From positions 63,712 through 127,711 of the forward strand of contig CH003387.1 of the NCBI GenBank assembly GCA_000149265.1: 64,000 bases of DNA, in the 5' to 3' direction. Positions 22,334 through 33,689 of the stretch are shown piece after piece. The notes beneath the pieces were generated by a model that worked only from the letters and a program-made list of their open reading frames with translations, was not told where the DNA came from and did no database searches. Position numbers and translations under genes: made by a program. Each line of letters opens with the position of its first letter. Position 1 is the stretch's first letter. The stretch is from Ciona savignyi (lineage: Eukaryota; Chordata; Ascidiacea; Phlebobranchia; Cionidae).

Positions 22334-23699
22334 TCTGTAAAGAACAAAATTTAAAAATGAACCAAGAATTTATATTGATCACCGTGCGAAGTTTCGAAGC
22401 CCATAAGGGATCGTCCCTAAGACCGTTTATTGTAAAGTACAAGTATGTGTATCGAATGGTTTAACAAACTAGACACACAACCGTATTGTGTTATCCAAGT
22501 CAGTCAATGAGCTTGCTGGGATAGTTTGTCGCTTCGTAGCGGGTCGTGGTCTTGGGTAAGGCAGTTAGCGGACATCGTCTCTTTTACTAAAATGAACCTT
22601 TAATCATATACAACATGCTGCAATAGTTTCAGTTATCCGACCAAATCAGCGAGTTAATCTTACGATTACAACTCTCCCTCGTTTTAGCAGTCACGGTATA
22701 AAAAGCAAAGGTTTTATATAAGTGAAGAATCAGTGCCGCAGACGTCATTACGTCATCACTGTTGGGTTATTGCATATTAACGAAAATTCGTTTTACAATT
22801 TTTAAAAAGCCTTTGATGTAAAAGTTTTTTATTCTTACCATGACATTTGAACGCCTTTGGAATCTTCACACTGAAATAAAAACAAACTGGATTAGAATCA
22901 CAGCAAAAAGCTATTGAATACCCCCGATAAGGACAATTCTTTGTAACTGTCATGGGGTCGTTCACTCAGCGGACAAATGTTTGTTTTTCTTAGTCAGTGC
23001 TCACTCGAGAACCATCTGATAAGAAACAAAACGCAGGAATGTGGGGTGTAGACCCAGATTGGGATAATATGATGAGTATATAAAAATGTATACATTAGTT
23101 GTAGCTTAATTTAGTTACCCTCAACCGTTCTTACAGTGACGCTACGTGCTTTGTGATTTATTTCATTTTCAACAAAATATTTAAAATTTGTTTAAAAATC
23201 AAATAATGCACATTCCGAACCGTCTTTATCAAAGAAATTATATTTTGGCTCTTAGTTTTATGTCAAACTATCTTATCCTTTTTTACATTGTGCTCCTAAA
23301 TATATTTCTAGTTTCCTTTAGTTTTTAAAACAAGTTTTTGAATCAAAATAGGTTTGAACTGCGTGGGCCATAGCAACAATAACACAAGTCCAATGCACCA
23401 ATTACCTGTGTTTTGTAGTGCTTTCCCGCATAAATATTGCATATGCCTGCTGCAATAGAGATGGGAGCAGTGAACCAGCCGAGGTAAAAGGAAACGCCAT
23501 ATGATGCGAGCCCGGTATTTACCGCATTGGTGAACGTTGCAGTGTATGTAATGCACCCCGCCAGTATTGCCAAACCTGAAACATTAATACCATCATACGT
23601 CACTTCCTACCTGCAATATTTTTGTTAAACTTTGCAGCAGTGCAGCCCAAAGCATATAGTATGTTTATTTCTTGTTTTAATTGAAGAAGATTATTTGCC

Positions 23700-23826
23700 T
23701 GAAACCAGAGGATCAATGGGTTCTACCAAAATTAAAGGAAAGTCTAAATAATACACAACACAGTAGCTCCGGTAATCCGACGATGGCGCGAGGTAATCTG
23801 ACGACTGCCCGTGTGTTAACGGACAA
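23700..23826 (+). repeat. SINE body fragment in claudin-like intron
   Basis: A run from gatcaatgggttctaccaaa to gcccgtgtgttaac matches the middle of the SINE in forward orientation. Both ends are missing. Confidence 0.7.
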
Positions 23827-24407
23827 ACATGACTATCCTATTTACTGCATTTAAATTGGCGGCGGATTGTAGTTGTTTCCAGCTTAAGCAAAAATGTATA
23901 TCGCCACAACTGACCTCCAGAAAGATCGCAGCATCCGAGGGCCATAACCAAGGGGCCATATTTTCTTGTAATGCAAAACCCAATGCTGATAAACAGTTTA
24001 AGGCCAAGTAGACATGCGGCTATTATAAAGATAATCCGCGTTGCGTCCTCTCCACGCGACAGGTTCCAAACTGAAAAGATGTACAAAACATGTTGATTTT
24101 AAACGGACACTATATTTAAACATTTCGTGGTTTCTAATGTATAAAACATGAAATTCGATATGTATAATAGATAAGGAAACAGATAACAAAACAGCGATCG
24201 TCACTTCCGTACTTGCATTTTATAAACACATGCTATATACAATCACCATGCTCAATATATAAAGATTTAACTTGTGCTGATAAATTTAATTCTCTGTATT
24301 TACCCGTTCCAGTACAGCCCCCAAGGATTGCGTTGCATGTACTCCACAAGCCAACGTTTGAAATTGCTGTGTGGTACCACCGAGTTACGGACATAGTGGG
24401 TATGAAC

Positions 24408-25341
24408 TAGGGATGCACAAACTAGAATATCTTGGTATTCTAGAATAGTTATTTCGAATCCAGAATATCGAATCCTATTCTATATTAAAAAGCAAACTCC
24501 AGTTAAAGTGGCAAGATCGTCAAAAATTTCTGCTTCAGCTGACTACCTCTTTGGCCAGTGTGATTACATACTTATAATCATAGGCGGCGACTTCAGTAAA
24601 ATGTTACCGTTGCGCGAAATTGTATGACGTCACAATCGGCCCTATGCCTCGAACTAACTGGGATAGAACTATGATACTAACGATTTACAAAGCTAAAAGA
24701 TTAAGCCAGGAGTTTAAGTGTTTAATCTAACTACTTCCCCCGCTGAAATATTGCATGGTTATACGCTGCTCAGCGTCAACAATACGGAAAGAATATACCA
24801 AATATTTATGTGTCTGCGAGGGCTGTGCAAGAATCCAGATTCTTATAACGGTTAACTGATCAAAGAAAAAAACCGTTAACCGTTAACCGATGTTAGCCTA
24901 CTGTTCTCTCTAGCTAATACTTAGTAATGGAAAGAACATGGGGAAAACGGGAGTGCGTCGTCAGTGGTCCTGTATTGAATCTAGGTCAACGTAACCCTAG
25001 GTCAAACCGCCGATCAAAGCAATAAACACCGCTGGAAAAGCGGCGCTGCGGTTAGACGATTTAATGTGATAATTATTTAAATGCGCAGGGAATTTTTGCG
25101 TTATTATAAAACAGACATTGCGGCGCAACGGTGGAAGTCTGCGCGCTTATAATATCCGTTGTAATCAACGCTGTTGCAATATGTACAATGGAAATAAAAA
25201 GGAACTCCATGCAATTATAGTTTCTTAATGTGCAATGTATATTATTTCGAATCCAAATATTCGAAATAAACGTAATATTTGGATTCGAATCCTACGGGAT
25301 TCGAATCCGGAAGATTCGATATTCTAGTTTGTGCATCCCTA
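24408..25341. mobile_element. Non-autonomous hAT element, 934 bp, inside a coding exon
   Basis: The ends TAGGGATGCACAAACTAGAA and their inverted complement are near perfect for about 24 bases, flanked by perfect gtatgaac (24400-24407 and 25342-25349). It contains no transposase frame. Internal parts (accgccgatcaaagcaataa) resemble other hAT copies in the window. Insertion plus duplication is 942 bp, a multiple of three, but carries in-frame stops. Confidence 0.93.
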
Positions 25342-25529
25342 GTATGAACATGCCTGTCACTATAGCCCCCATGACAGAGCCAGCTATGTGCGAATGTGAT
25401 TGGTTGTAACAGCCCCGACCCATTTTTACAAGTGTATGTCTATCCAAGTTCCTGAAAACTCTAAGATTCGCTTGATCGGCTGCAAAATAAGTAAATATAA
25501 ATAAACGAAATAAAAGATATGCGCTAGAG

Positions 25530-25841
25530 CAGTGGTTCTTAAACTTTTTCAGTCGCGCCCCCTTTGAGTTTTGTGATTAATGCTCACGCCTGACCTACTC
25601 AAAAATAAAATTTACGAAAAATAGAACAATAATTTGTTTGCCATTACCCTGCTTAGTGTAAAGGATGCAATTGTTTTTGGGAAACTAGTCGTATAATTAG
25701 AGGCTTTGTTGAAGACAACGAGTGCGACATTTTGTCTTTATACTTACAAGTGCCGAAAATCCACTTTCACATAAATATGTCACTGTCATGCTTGCGCCCC
25801 CCTTGAGAAGCTTTTTACGCCCCCCAGTTTAAGAACCCATG
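25530..25841. mobile_element. hAT MITE, 312 bp, target duplication cgctagag
   Basis: The termini CAGTGGTTCTTAAACTTTTT and, inverted, CATGGGTTCTTAAACTGGGG are flanked by cgctagag at 25522-25529 and 25842-25849. A C-rich subterminal motif (gcgccccc) is present near each end. It is non-coding and lies about 100 bp upstream of the claudin-like start. Confidence 0.88.
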
Positions 25842-26221
25842 CGCTAGAGTTTTATTGTTGTTTTAACTCTTATTTTTTAATATACTATTTTGATTTTTAC
25901 TTTATTCGAGTTATCGTCTAATTAATTGTCTCACAAATTTTACCGAAAACGGTTATATCTAACAAAACGTAAATATGTCAAGCATGGTTTCCCAGATAGG
26001 CGATAGGGGGTACGAAAACATTTCACCAAATTTTAAGAGGAACTAGCGCCAACGGGGTTAAGAAACACTGCTATCATATGAATATGACACAATTGTCTTA
26101 ATTGAGTGGCGCAAATGTACAAAATGCACTATCCCAAAACACTATAACAAAACTATTATACTTTGGATACTGGTGTGCTTTATTGCGATGGGTATAACTT
26201 ATAAATATCACATACACTATA

Positions 26222-26510
26222 TTAGGATAGGATATTTATGTTTATCCTCGTGAATGGGAAAACCAAGGGGGTTAACACTCGGGCAATCGTCAGATCACCT
26301 CGCGCCCATCGTCGGGTTACCACAGCTATTGCAGTGTGTTATATATGATAGACACGTTCCTTCATTTTGGTAGAACCCATTAATCCGCTGGGTTCAGGCA
26401 ATGTCCGTAAAGTGCCTTACCCAAGGGCACAACCGATTAGCTAGCGACTTTCGCACCTGCAACCTTTCGATTGAAAGGCGACGCACTTAACCGCTAGACC
26501 AACGGGCGGG
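26222..26510 (-). mobile_element. tRNA-derived SINE, near full length
   Basis: It is collinear with the copy at 19813-20107 and has the same tRNA-like head (ggtctagcggttaagtgcgt on the reverse strand) and 3' end. Differences are scattered substitutions, so the two copies are independent insertions. Confidence 0.88.
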
Positions 26511-26530
26511 AAAAATATTCGTTTTCAGGA

Positions 26531-26906
26531 TAGGTTGTTTAGAGTATCAATGTTTAGAGTTTGTCGGAAACTGCTTGCTAAAACTATAAAGACTACTTCT
26601 AACCTTATACACAGAAAACGCAAAACTAACTCAAACTCTAACACCTAAACTAAAAATGCCTGAATCATTTTAGTGTGCAGTTTCTCTGAATAACTCACTG
26701 TTCGGCGACGCCGACACAGCCTGTCTGCCTTCTTTTATATTCTCTCACGTTATGAGAAAAGATAATTGTAGTCAGGTGCCCTTCGACACACTCACCTAGA
26801 GTCACATGTTAAACACTAAGAAAATCCCTTTCTCTCTTTATGCGCATTGTCTACCAGTCTACCTGAACGAGCCATGCGCTGTAGAACTATTCATACAACG
26901 CAACAT
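26531..26906 (+). mobile_element. Possible solo LTR with leader
   Basis: A block beginning tgtttagagtatc and ending aacgcaaca is followed within eight bases by TGGTGACCGATGACCCG, which could be a primer-binding site. No second LTR or gag/pol is present downstream. Weak call based on end structure only. Confidence 0.25.
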
Positions 26907-29900
26907 AATAAAATGGTGACCGATGACCCGACAAAGGTAAAAATAGATTTTGTATTCTTGCGCAACACCACAGGTGGAAAAATACGGCTAAAAACCCCAA
27001 GTATAGTTTTTTCTACAAAGCAAGTAGAGAACCCGAGACAAAACAAGTCAATTAAAGCAATAAGCATTAGATGCTAAAAAAAACAGATTATTGGATATGG
27101 CATCGACATAAAGTCGATCTCTATCGTAGCAGTATATTCATCATGTTGTGAATGACGCACTTTAAAACGGCACGTGATCTGTTGCACAAATAAGTATAAT
27201 ATTTTTTATTAGTATTTTATACGCTAATTTTGGTGACCACGTCTACCTTCATTAGAATATTATTTGGATGACAGACGTGCACAATTTCATTAGCAATCTA
27301 AGGATAGATAAAGTTTTTATAAGCATCCGAACATTATGAACCATTTCCAACCGTCTGATGTTCTGTTTCATCCTTACCGTTTGCACCCCACGTGGAAATT
27401 GGGTCACCCTAGAACATATTTATTGTTACGGTCACGTAATTTTTCTTTTTTATTTGTTCTCTTGTTTAAGTTGTACGTCACATCCTGTGTTGTGAGTGAT
27501 GCGTGGCATACTCTTCAGACCTTAGGCTTGGGCATTTTAACTTTAAAAGTGCGAACCAAGCAGTTGTAGTATCGTAATGATACTTTTGTAGTTAAAGTGT
27601 TTTCTTTAGTACACGAAGAATTACATTATATATTTTGGCCGGAAATTTCAGGAGTGTTTTATTTTGTTTCACTGGCGTACTTTGCTTATCATTTTATTAT
27701 TTTGTTTTAGTTCCCGCAATACAATACATAAACAACCAGATTTTGCGCGTATCCGATTATAAAAGGCAAGGCTCGTACTTGAGAAAAGTACTGTCGAACT
27801 AATTATCCTGCATCATCTCAAATATGTTGCCACAATGTTTAACACTAAAAGCAAAGGGGAGTTAAAAGGCCAATTATCGTATACCTTGGTGGCCTAAATA
27901 TCGTTTTAAACGACGGTACCTGAATACATTTTGATTCTGTTTATTCGGCTGGTAAAAACTTTCCTTTTTTGTCAGGCAATCGAGGATTTGTCATAGAGCT
28001 CGTACAATCGCTTTTACATTGCGTAAAGACATTGTGTTTGATAGGTAAATGTGAACTTGGTGGTGGGATTTTCTTGTCGATATTTAAGAACAGGAAAGGC
28101 CAAATTTTTTAAATGACATTGGCCGAATTTGTGCCATTGCCATCTGAGCAAGAAAATATCCCGGATTACAAGACTTCTTATTTGCAACACTTCATATAAG
28201 ATACTTGTCCGGAAAAAGACACTTTGATTTTTGTAATCCATTTGTTTCTATGGTTTGGCCATGGCATGTAAGTTTTATTTTGTAAATTTATTTTAAGTTC
28301 GGCTTCGACAGATAAAGGGACAGTTTTCTTTCTTTTTGTGACGTCAACAATCCTTTTTTTAGTACTATGTGAACCGGGATGTTTATAATAGTTATTGCCC
28401 CACCTATCGGCATACTTTCCGTTCTTTGTTTCATTTCCTAAACTCGTGTTTCAGTTTTGCGCCAGTTTTCTGCGATGTCATAAGTCAGTTGTAACCTTTA
28501 TATTAGACTAATGTTTTATTTATTAGTGACTATTAATAACTATATTTAATATCTCCGGATACTGCTGTGAAATATTGAGTAAAGGTTAATCCAAATACAT
28601 CTTTGAACACTGGAGCATTATTTAAGTAGTCACTTATTCTTCAAGTTTCATCATCGAGCAAACGGTTGAAGGATTTAGCTTTAACACTTTTGATTAATCA
28701 TAATATAAGCTTTGTAGGCTTTAGTCGGTTGTGTCCCTGGGCAATAATATAAAATTTCAAAAAATTAACGGGCTCTACTTGATATAAATCGCGGTGATAA
28801 GACAAGTTACGACCGTTACGATGTTTTATTTACGTCACGTAAATATCACCCTAGTTTGAACAAAGGTCACACAGCGTTCTTTGCCTGGCTGAATGGGTAA
28901 ACCAATGGGCATCAAATTAAAATTTGTTTGGTCCTATAGCACCCCTGCTTTTTCTTTTTTCTCTTGGTCGCGGATTGCTATTGTAGGGGCAGGCGCATTC
29001 GGCTGGTGCTCGTCGCTTAGCCAAAAGTTCACCTTAGGCTGTCTTCCTCGTCGGTGACTGACACTGAGTTCTGATAATAACTATATACATGAATCGTACT
29101 GCACTTGCTTGGTTTTATTCAGCATTTCTGTAAGTTAGTTCATTCTGCTAGTTGTTTTTTTTGTTCATAAAATCACGACAATATATACCAAATAAATATA
29201 GGTCACGGGGACAGATAAGGTGTGGACGGTATTTTAAGTATGTGAAATGGGTCGCGTTTGTAATAAAAACAGCGGACATTGCACCAACTAAACTTACTGC
29301 AATGGGTCGTAAATACGACGCAAATAGTATTCCGGTAATTGACACTTTAACATAGCACATAAGCAAAAATTATATAAAATCAAATAATGATCACAAATCG
29401 AACCAGCGATTCACCACAGTCCTAATTTTACCAAAATTAGATAGTTAACGGTTCGAGAAGGATTTTGGGCTCAATGATGCAGGTTGGGTATATAACACGG
29501 TTAGATAAGTCCTGTACATAGAAACCTTGAAAAGATTTGTTAACAGTTTTATAGCCTATGTTACGGTCCCTGCTTATGTCCGTAGATCAGCTTGCACGTT
29601 TAAACAGTTAGTTACTCACTTCGAATATATCTCACGAACACCAATGATTTTGTTTCGTTTAATGTATTGAAACGGTAACTACAAGAAAATACACACATTC
29701 TTAATAATTAATTTAACATCTCGATTACACTTCATTGTAACACATATACCTGAAATTTGGCGTGCCTCCGTTGTTTAAACACAACGTTTCTTGATTATAC
29801 AGTGCAAACATCGAAATAGGAATGAAATGGTAACAAAAATGCTTTTCAAGCCCCTAAATTCATAGAATTACACTAAAAAATCGCCCAGCACTAATAATTA

Positions 29901-30050
29901 CTAAAAAATGGACCATAAAAGATTCTCGGGGCCCAAAGGAAAGGCGTGACACGAGCAAAAAAGGCTGCTTGTGGTGGCGTTGTCAAAATCACCAAGATAG
30001 AAAGAAAAAAATGGTCAGATGAAAGTTGGGGAGCAAGGCCGTTAACGATT
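26907..30050. other. No supportable gene
   Basis: AT-rich DNA with short frames only. A reverse-strand frame at 29148-29366 has a hydrophobic stretch (SLVGAMSAVFITNATHF) but no exon borders or start context. A decayed SINE piece (agtcggttgtgtccctgggc) lies near 28720. Confidence 0.5.
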
Positions 30051-30129
30051 TTATTGTAAAAGCGACATCAGCCTCGAAGCTCCTCTGGTCACATATGCTA
30101 TCTACACGGAAAGACAACGGGGAGGAGAT

Positions 30130-30995
30130 ATACCTGCAAGTGCGATATCTACTATATCGTCAGTGCTTGAGGTACATCATCGCCTCTTCGTGTTAGAAAA
30201 CAAGGCAATGAAAATTGACAAAAGTACATTTTTTAAATTAAGACCGAAACATGTTCGTCCGCACAACGTCTGAATGTGTAAATACCACTGACATTTTAAA
30301 TTAGCACAAATAAGCCATCCCCAATGAACTGCCGAGGACACCTCGTTACAGCAATGCATTTCCAGAAAGTAAGATATCTCGACCCGGTATTGTACATGTT
30401 TTCTTTAGGTTTATGTCATACTGGGAGCTTATGTTGCAATCGCCTGTACTAGACCGCATGTCAGAACTTTTCTTTCCCATTCAGTTACCGAAGAGACACT
30501 ACTACTGCAGTATACCATTTTTCCTCCGATACCGTTTAGACTTCAGAAGTTTGGTGAGTGTGTAATGTTTGACTTCAAAAGTCCAGGAGTCGGGGAATGA
30601 TTTAATTACTTGCATCGTCGAGTTGATTCCACGATTTATTTTACTCGCTGCGTGAAACGTTGCCAACAGGTGTCATACCAGCAGCAGCGTGCGGCTGTAA
30701 AAATACTCGGTACACTGCCATTTTATAAGTTGACTTTGAGGGAGAAACTACTGTTGCTTGTACCAAGATGAATAAGTACTGCAATCAGCGCATTGGCACC
30801 AAAGGCAATTTTCACTTTTTACAGCAGCTTGTGAGTCTGACAACCTTCGACACGGAAAAAAGAGTGTGATACCTTGCATTGCGCGCTTGCTTGGGGAGCC
30901 TCCACCAGCAACAAAGAATTTAAATATTTGGTCGGATGGCCCTGCATCGCAATTTAAAAATAAGTTTATCGTGGCTGCGATTTCCCGTCCTAGAA
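30130..30995 (+). pseudogene. Decayed DNA-transposon protein of the RPKHV / SDGPxSQFKNKF type
   Basis: Two separated open pieces read in the same direction. The first (about 30145-30360) has FKLRPKHVRP then CKYH with stop codons between. The second (about 30870-30990) reads IARLLGEPPPATKNLNIWSD then GPASQFKNKFIVAAI. These motifs in this order are familiar from a repetitive protein family widespread in invertebrate genomes. I cannot place it in a named transposon superfamily with certainty. A third open piece at about 31830-31940 (QFVEEIYPENPDV) may be its C-terminal part. Stops and frameshifts make it non-functional. Confidence 0.5.
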
Positions 30996-31071
30996 GAAAT
31001 ACGATGTAAGAAGCCGCATTTATTCAGACTAGATCCCATTAAAGTTCATAATTCATACCTTCTCCTAAAGC

Positions 31072-31517
31072 CAGGGCCGGTTTTAGGCCGATTTGACCGA
31101 TTAGATCAAATTGGGCCCCGCACCTTGAAGGGGCCCCGCGCTAGCGGGGGTCTTTCTGTATTACGAGGTTTAAAATACTACTGAAACGTAAAATAAAAAG
31201 TGAAATAATATTCTTTCTCATAATATCAATTTGTTATGCATCGTAACCACGTCAAATTCATATTTCTGTGTCTGCCTGTTACGTCATAATGAATATGGTT
31301 GCTAACAATTGTTTGTTTTACTTCCAAACATATCGTAAATAAGCATCCACATTACCTTTAATTTGTTTAATAGCAAGTATTAAATGTATATTTTTGTAGT
31401 TTGTATGTACTGGTATATATTTTATGATATATAAACACCCATAAATTTTGCTATGAAGAGTAGGGGCCCCGCCATCACATTTCTAATTGGGCCCCGCGGT
31501 TCCTAGCACCGGGCCTG
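31072..31517. mobile_element. hAT MITE, 446 bp, target duplication cctaaagc
   Basis: The termini CAGGGCCGGTTTTAGGCCG and, inverted, CAGGCCCGGTGCTAGGAACC are flanked by cctaaagc at 31064-31071 and 31518-31525. GGGGCCCCGC blocks lie near both ends. Non-coding. Confidence 0.9.
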
Positions 31518-32250
31518 CCTAAAGCCGAATCCCCCATTGCACAGGTCGCTTTACCGCACACCTTTCTTCGAGGCTCAGTGCAATTTTTATTTTATAAACA
31601 ATTATTTAAATATTTTTTAATTGGGTTTAGCGGCCACGTCAAATTATACAGAATTTTAATAGTCTAACGACTGACTGTCGTTTTGCCGTTTTTTCCCGTT
31701 TTCCAAATTTCTACTGATAGTCCCGCTTCGTGTTTTCATCGTGGAAACAAAAAATAAACTAAACTATCTTGAGGTTATAAACTTACAACTTTCGATGTTG
31801 TAGAAGCTTATTTTAATTTATACTTTCAGATCCATCATGTTTTCACAAAACACAGGACGGAAGGGAGTCACAACAAAAAAATGAGTTTGTTGCAGTACAA
31901 TTTGTGGAGGAAATATACCCAGAGAACCCAGATGTGATATTATAACATACCAGCGTTGTGGCGTTATACGTCGACTCTCTTCCACTAAATGCGCGGGATT
32001 GTTGTTTTTAATTATTTTTATGTTTTTGTATGATATTATTTTTCGTTTACACGATTTGTCACATGCAAAAAAACATAAACGGTCTCAATTGCAGAATGCT
32101 GATTACAAACGGCTCTGTTAAAATAACGCTACACAAACTTGGGTGAAGAAATAATGTCCATTTGGCTGTCCAAATAAACGATCACGCGTAATTGCTATTG
32201 CATATGGTGAAACGACTTGAACAGCCAAAAAAAAAGCATGCAGTACACTA

Positions 32251-32499
32251 CAGTGCTTCCTCGATTATCCGTCCATTGGACCCAATGAAGTGTTACTTTA
32301 CAAGACTTAACTATTTAGGAATAACTTTTGTGGGGCAATAAAATAAATAGCCCTACTGTAAGTTTTGTTGCATTTGAATCTGCTTCTTTCTGCGTTGTTT
32401 TGGTTTAAATAAAGGAATTCAATTATGGTTTTTTTTTATCCGTTCAGGTTTTGAAGAAACGCTGTCCCGACTAGACCGGATAATCGAGAAAGTAACCTG
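32251..32499. mobile_element. pogo/Tigger-type MITE, 249 bp, TA duplication
   Basis: The termini CAGTGCTTCCTCGATTATCC and, inverted, CAGGTTACTTTCTCGATTAT share the core TCGATTATCCG and are flanked by TA. Non-coding. Confidence 0.8.
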
Positions 32500-32804
32500 T
32501 ACATTAAAAAAGTGTAAGACGCCGGAAATTTTGCGTGGTCCTGAATTGTAACGACGACCATTATACATACGCTGGAATTACTTACCCATATGGTATGGGC
32601 AAACAAAACTGTCCCTGTACACATCCATTTCCATACACGTACACATATCAATCACTGTCATTTAGAGTTCATAAAATCAATATCAACCGAGTACCAATAT
32701 GGTGCCTTCCTTCGCTGCAGTCAATGAATGTAAGTGACATAAAAAAATGGCGTTTTACATTTGTTTTTGTTGAGGATTGAAATGTAAATCAACATTCTCT
32801 AGTT

Positions 32805-33689
32805 CAGGGATGTCCAACCTTTTATTGTAATGGGCCGCATTGTCACTTAAAATAATTCAATGGGCCGCAAAACCTATTAAATTTCAATAAAAATAGCAGG
32901 GTTCGAATTAATGGTTTTGAAATGATTTTCGAAATGCGCGGATAAGGAGCGCGCGAAAAAAATTTGGTTATGATAAATTGCCTAAACGACCAGAAAGATA
33001 TTTATTTTATAAAGCAGACAGTACCGTTATTAAGTAGTACAGACGTACAGTAATGATAAATTGCAATAAACTTAAATTTAAAAGAGGTGTGTCGCATCTC
33101 GCCAATCATAAACAAAGGTATCGAGGTATATTAACAACGCATAATAGCGATTATTTCCTTGTGATGGCAATGCTTATTATACGCCAATGATGAAAAGTAA
33201 AGCCAAGGTAAATAAATTATGTTATGTTAAAGGCAAACGATGTTATATTAACGTGTTGAGGATTTATTATTAAAAGTGCGCGAAATCAGTACCGGTAATT
33301 TATATTTTCGCGATTTTGTTAATTTTTGTAATTCGCGAACTTTAGAAAACGGTTCGCGATCCCTTTATTTTAACCCTGAATGGGTACATAAAGAAACAAT
33401 AAAAAGCCCATAATTTCATCTTTGAAAAAAGGAACAAATAACACACAAATAGAAAGAAACAAAAACATATTTCTGCAATACCAAGTCAATGAGATAAGTG
33501 TTTGTCGTCCGTCGGTTTCTTTCTGCAGTTTTGATGTTTACTGCGTCCCTAAAAGCTGACTGATATATTTGAATTAGGCCAAGATTTAAAGTTCAAAATA
33601 CTACTTGGAGTAAAAATGACTAGCGGGCCGCACAAAAAATCTCAGGTGGGCCGCACTGCGGCCCGCGGGCAGCAGGTTGGACATCCCTG
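32805..33689 (-). mobile_element. Non-autonomous hAT element, 885 bp, target duplication ctctagtt
   Basis: Sixteen-base inverted termini CAGGGATGTCCAACCT / AGGTTGGACATCCCTG are flanked by perfect ctctagtt (32797-32804, 33690-33697). It matches the element at 39223-40135 over its whole length but in the opposite orientation. A GC-rich stretch of ggcccgcggg type sits at one end. Confidence 0.94.

Larger units (their letters stand above)
22334..25423 (-). pseudogene. Claudin-like four-pass membrane protein; first coding exon split by a hAT element
   Basis: Coding pieces on the reverse strand: 25423-25350 plus 24407-24304 (one exon split by the hAT element), 24070-23915, 23575-23406, 22870-22839, and a stop codon made by TG at 22840-22839 plus A at 22334. 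Without the insert this gives 178 residues with all phases closing. TM1 is about residues 13-31. The first loop has W35, GLW at 44-46, C49 and C56, the W-GLW-C-C signature of claudins. TM2 (RIIFIIAACLLGLKLF), TM3 (GLAILAGCITYTATF) and TM4 (FYLGWFTAPISIAAG) follow. In this haplotype translation enters the hAT and meets TAG about 60 bases in. A functional allele without the insert may exist. The short C-terminal tail ends VQMS. Confidence 0.8.

Noticed and set aside
29148-29366. Hydrophobic reverse-strand frame as a membrane protein
   Set aside because: No exon borders, no start context and no recognised family; kept only as a note in the gap entry.
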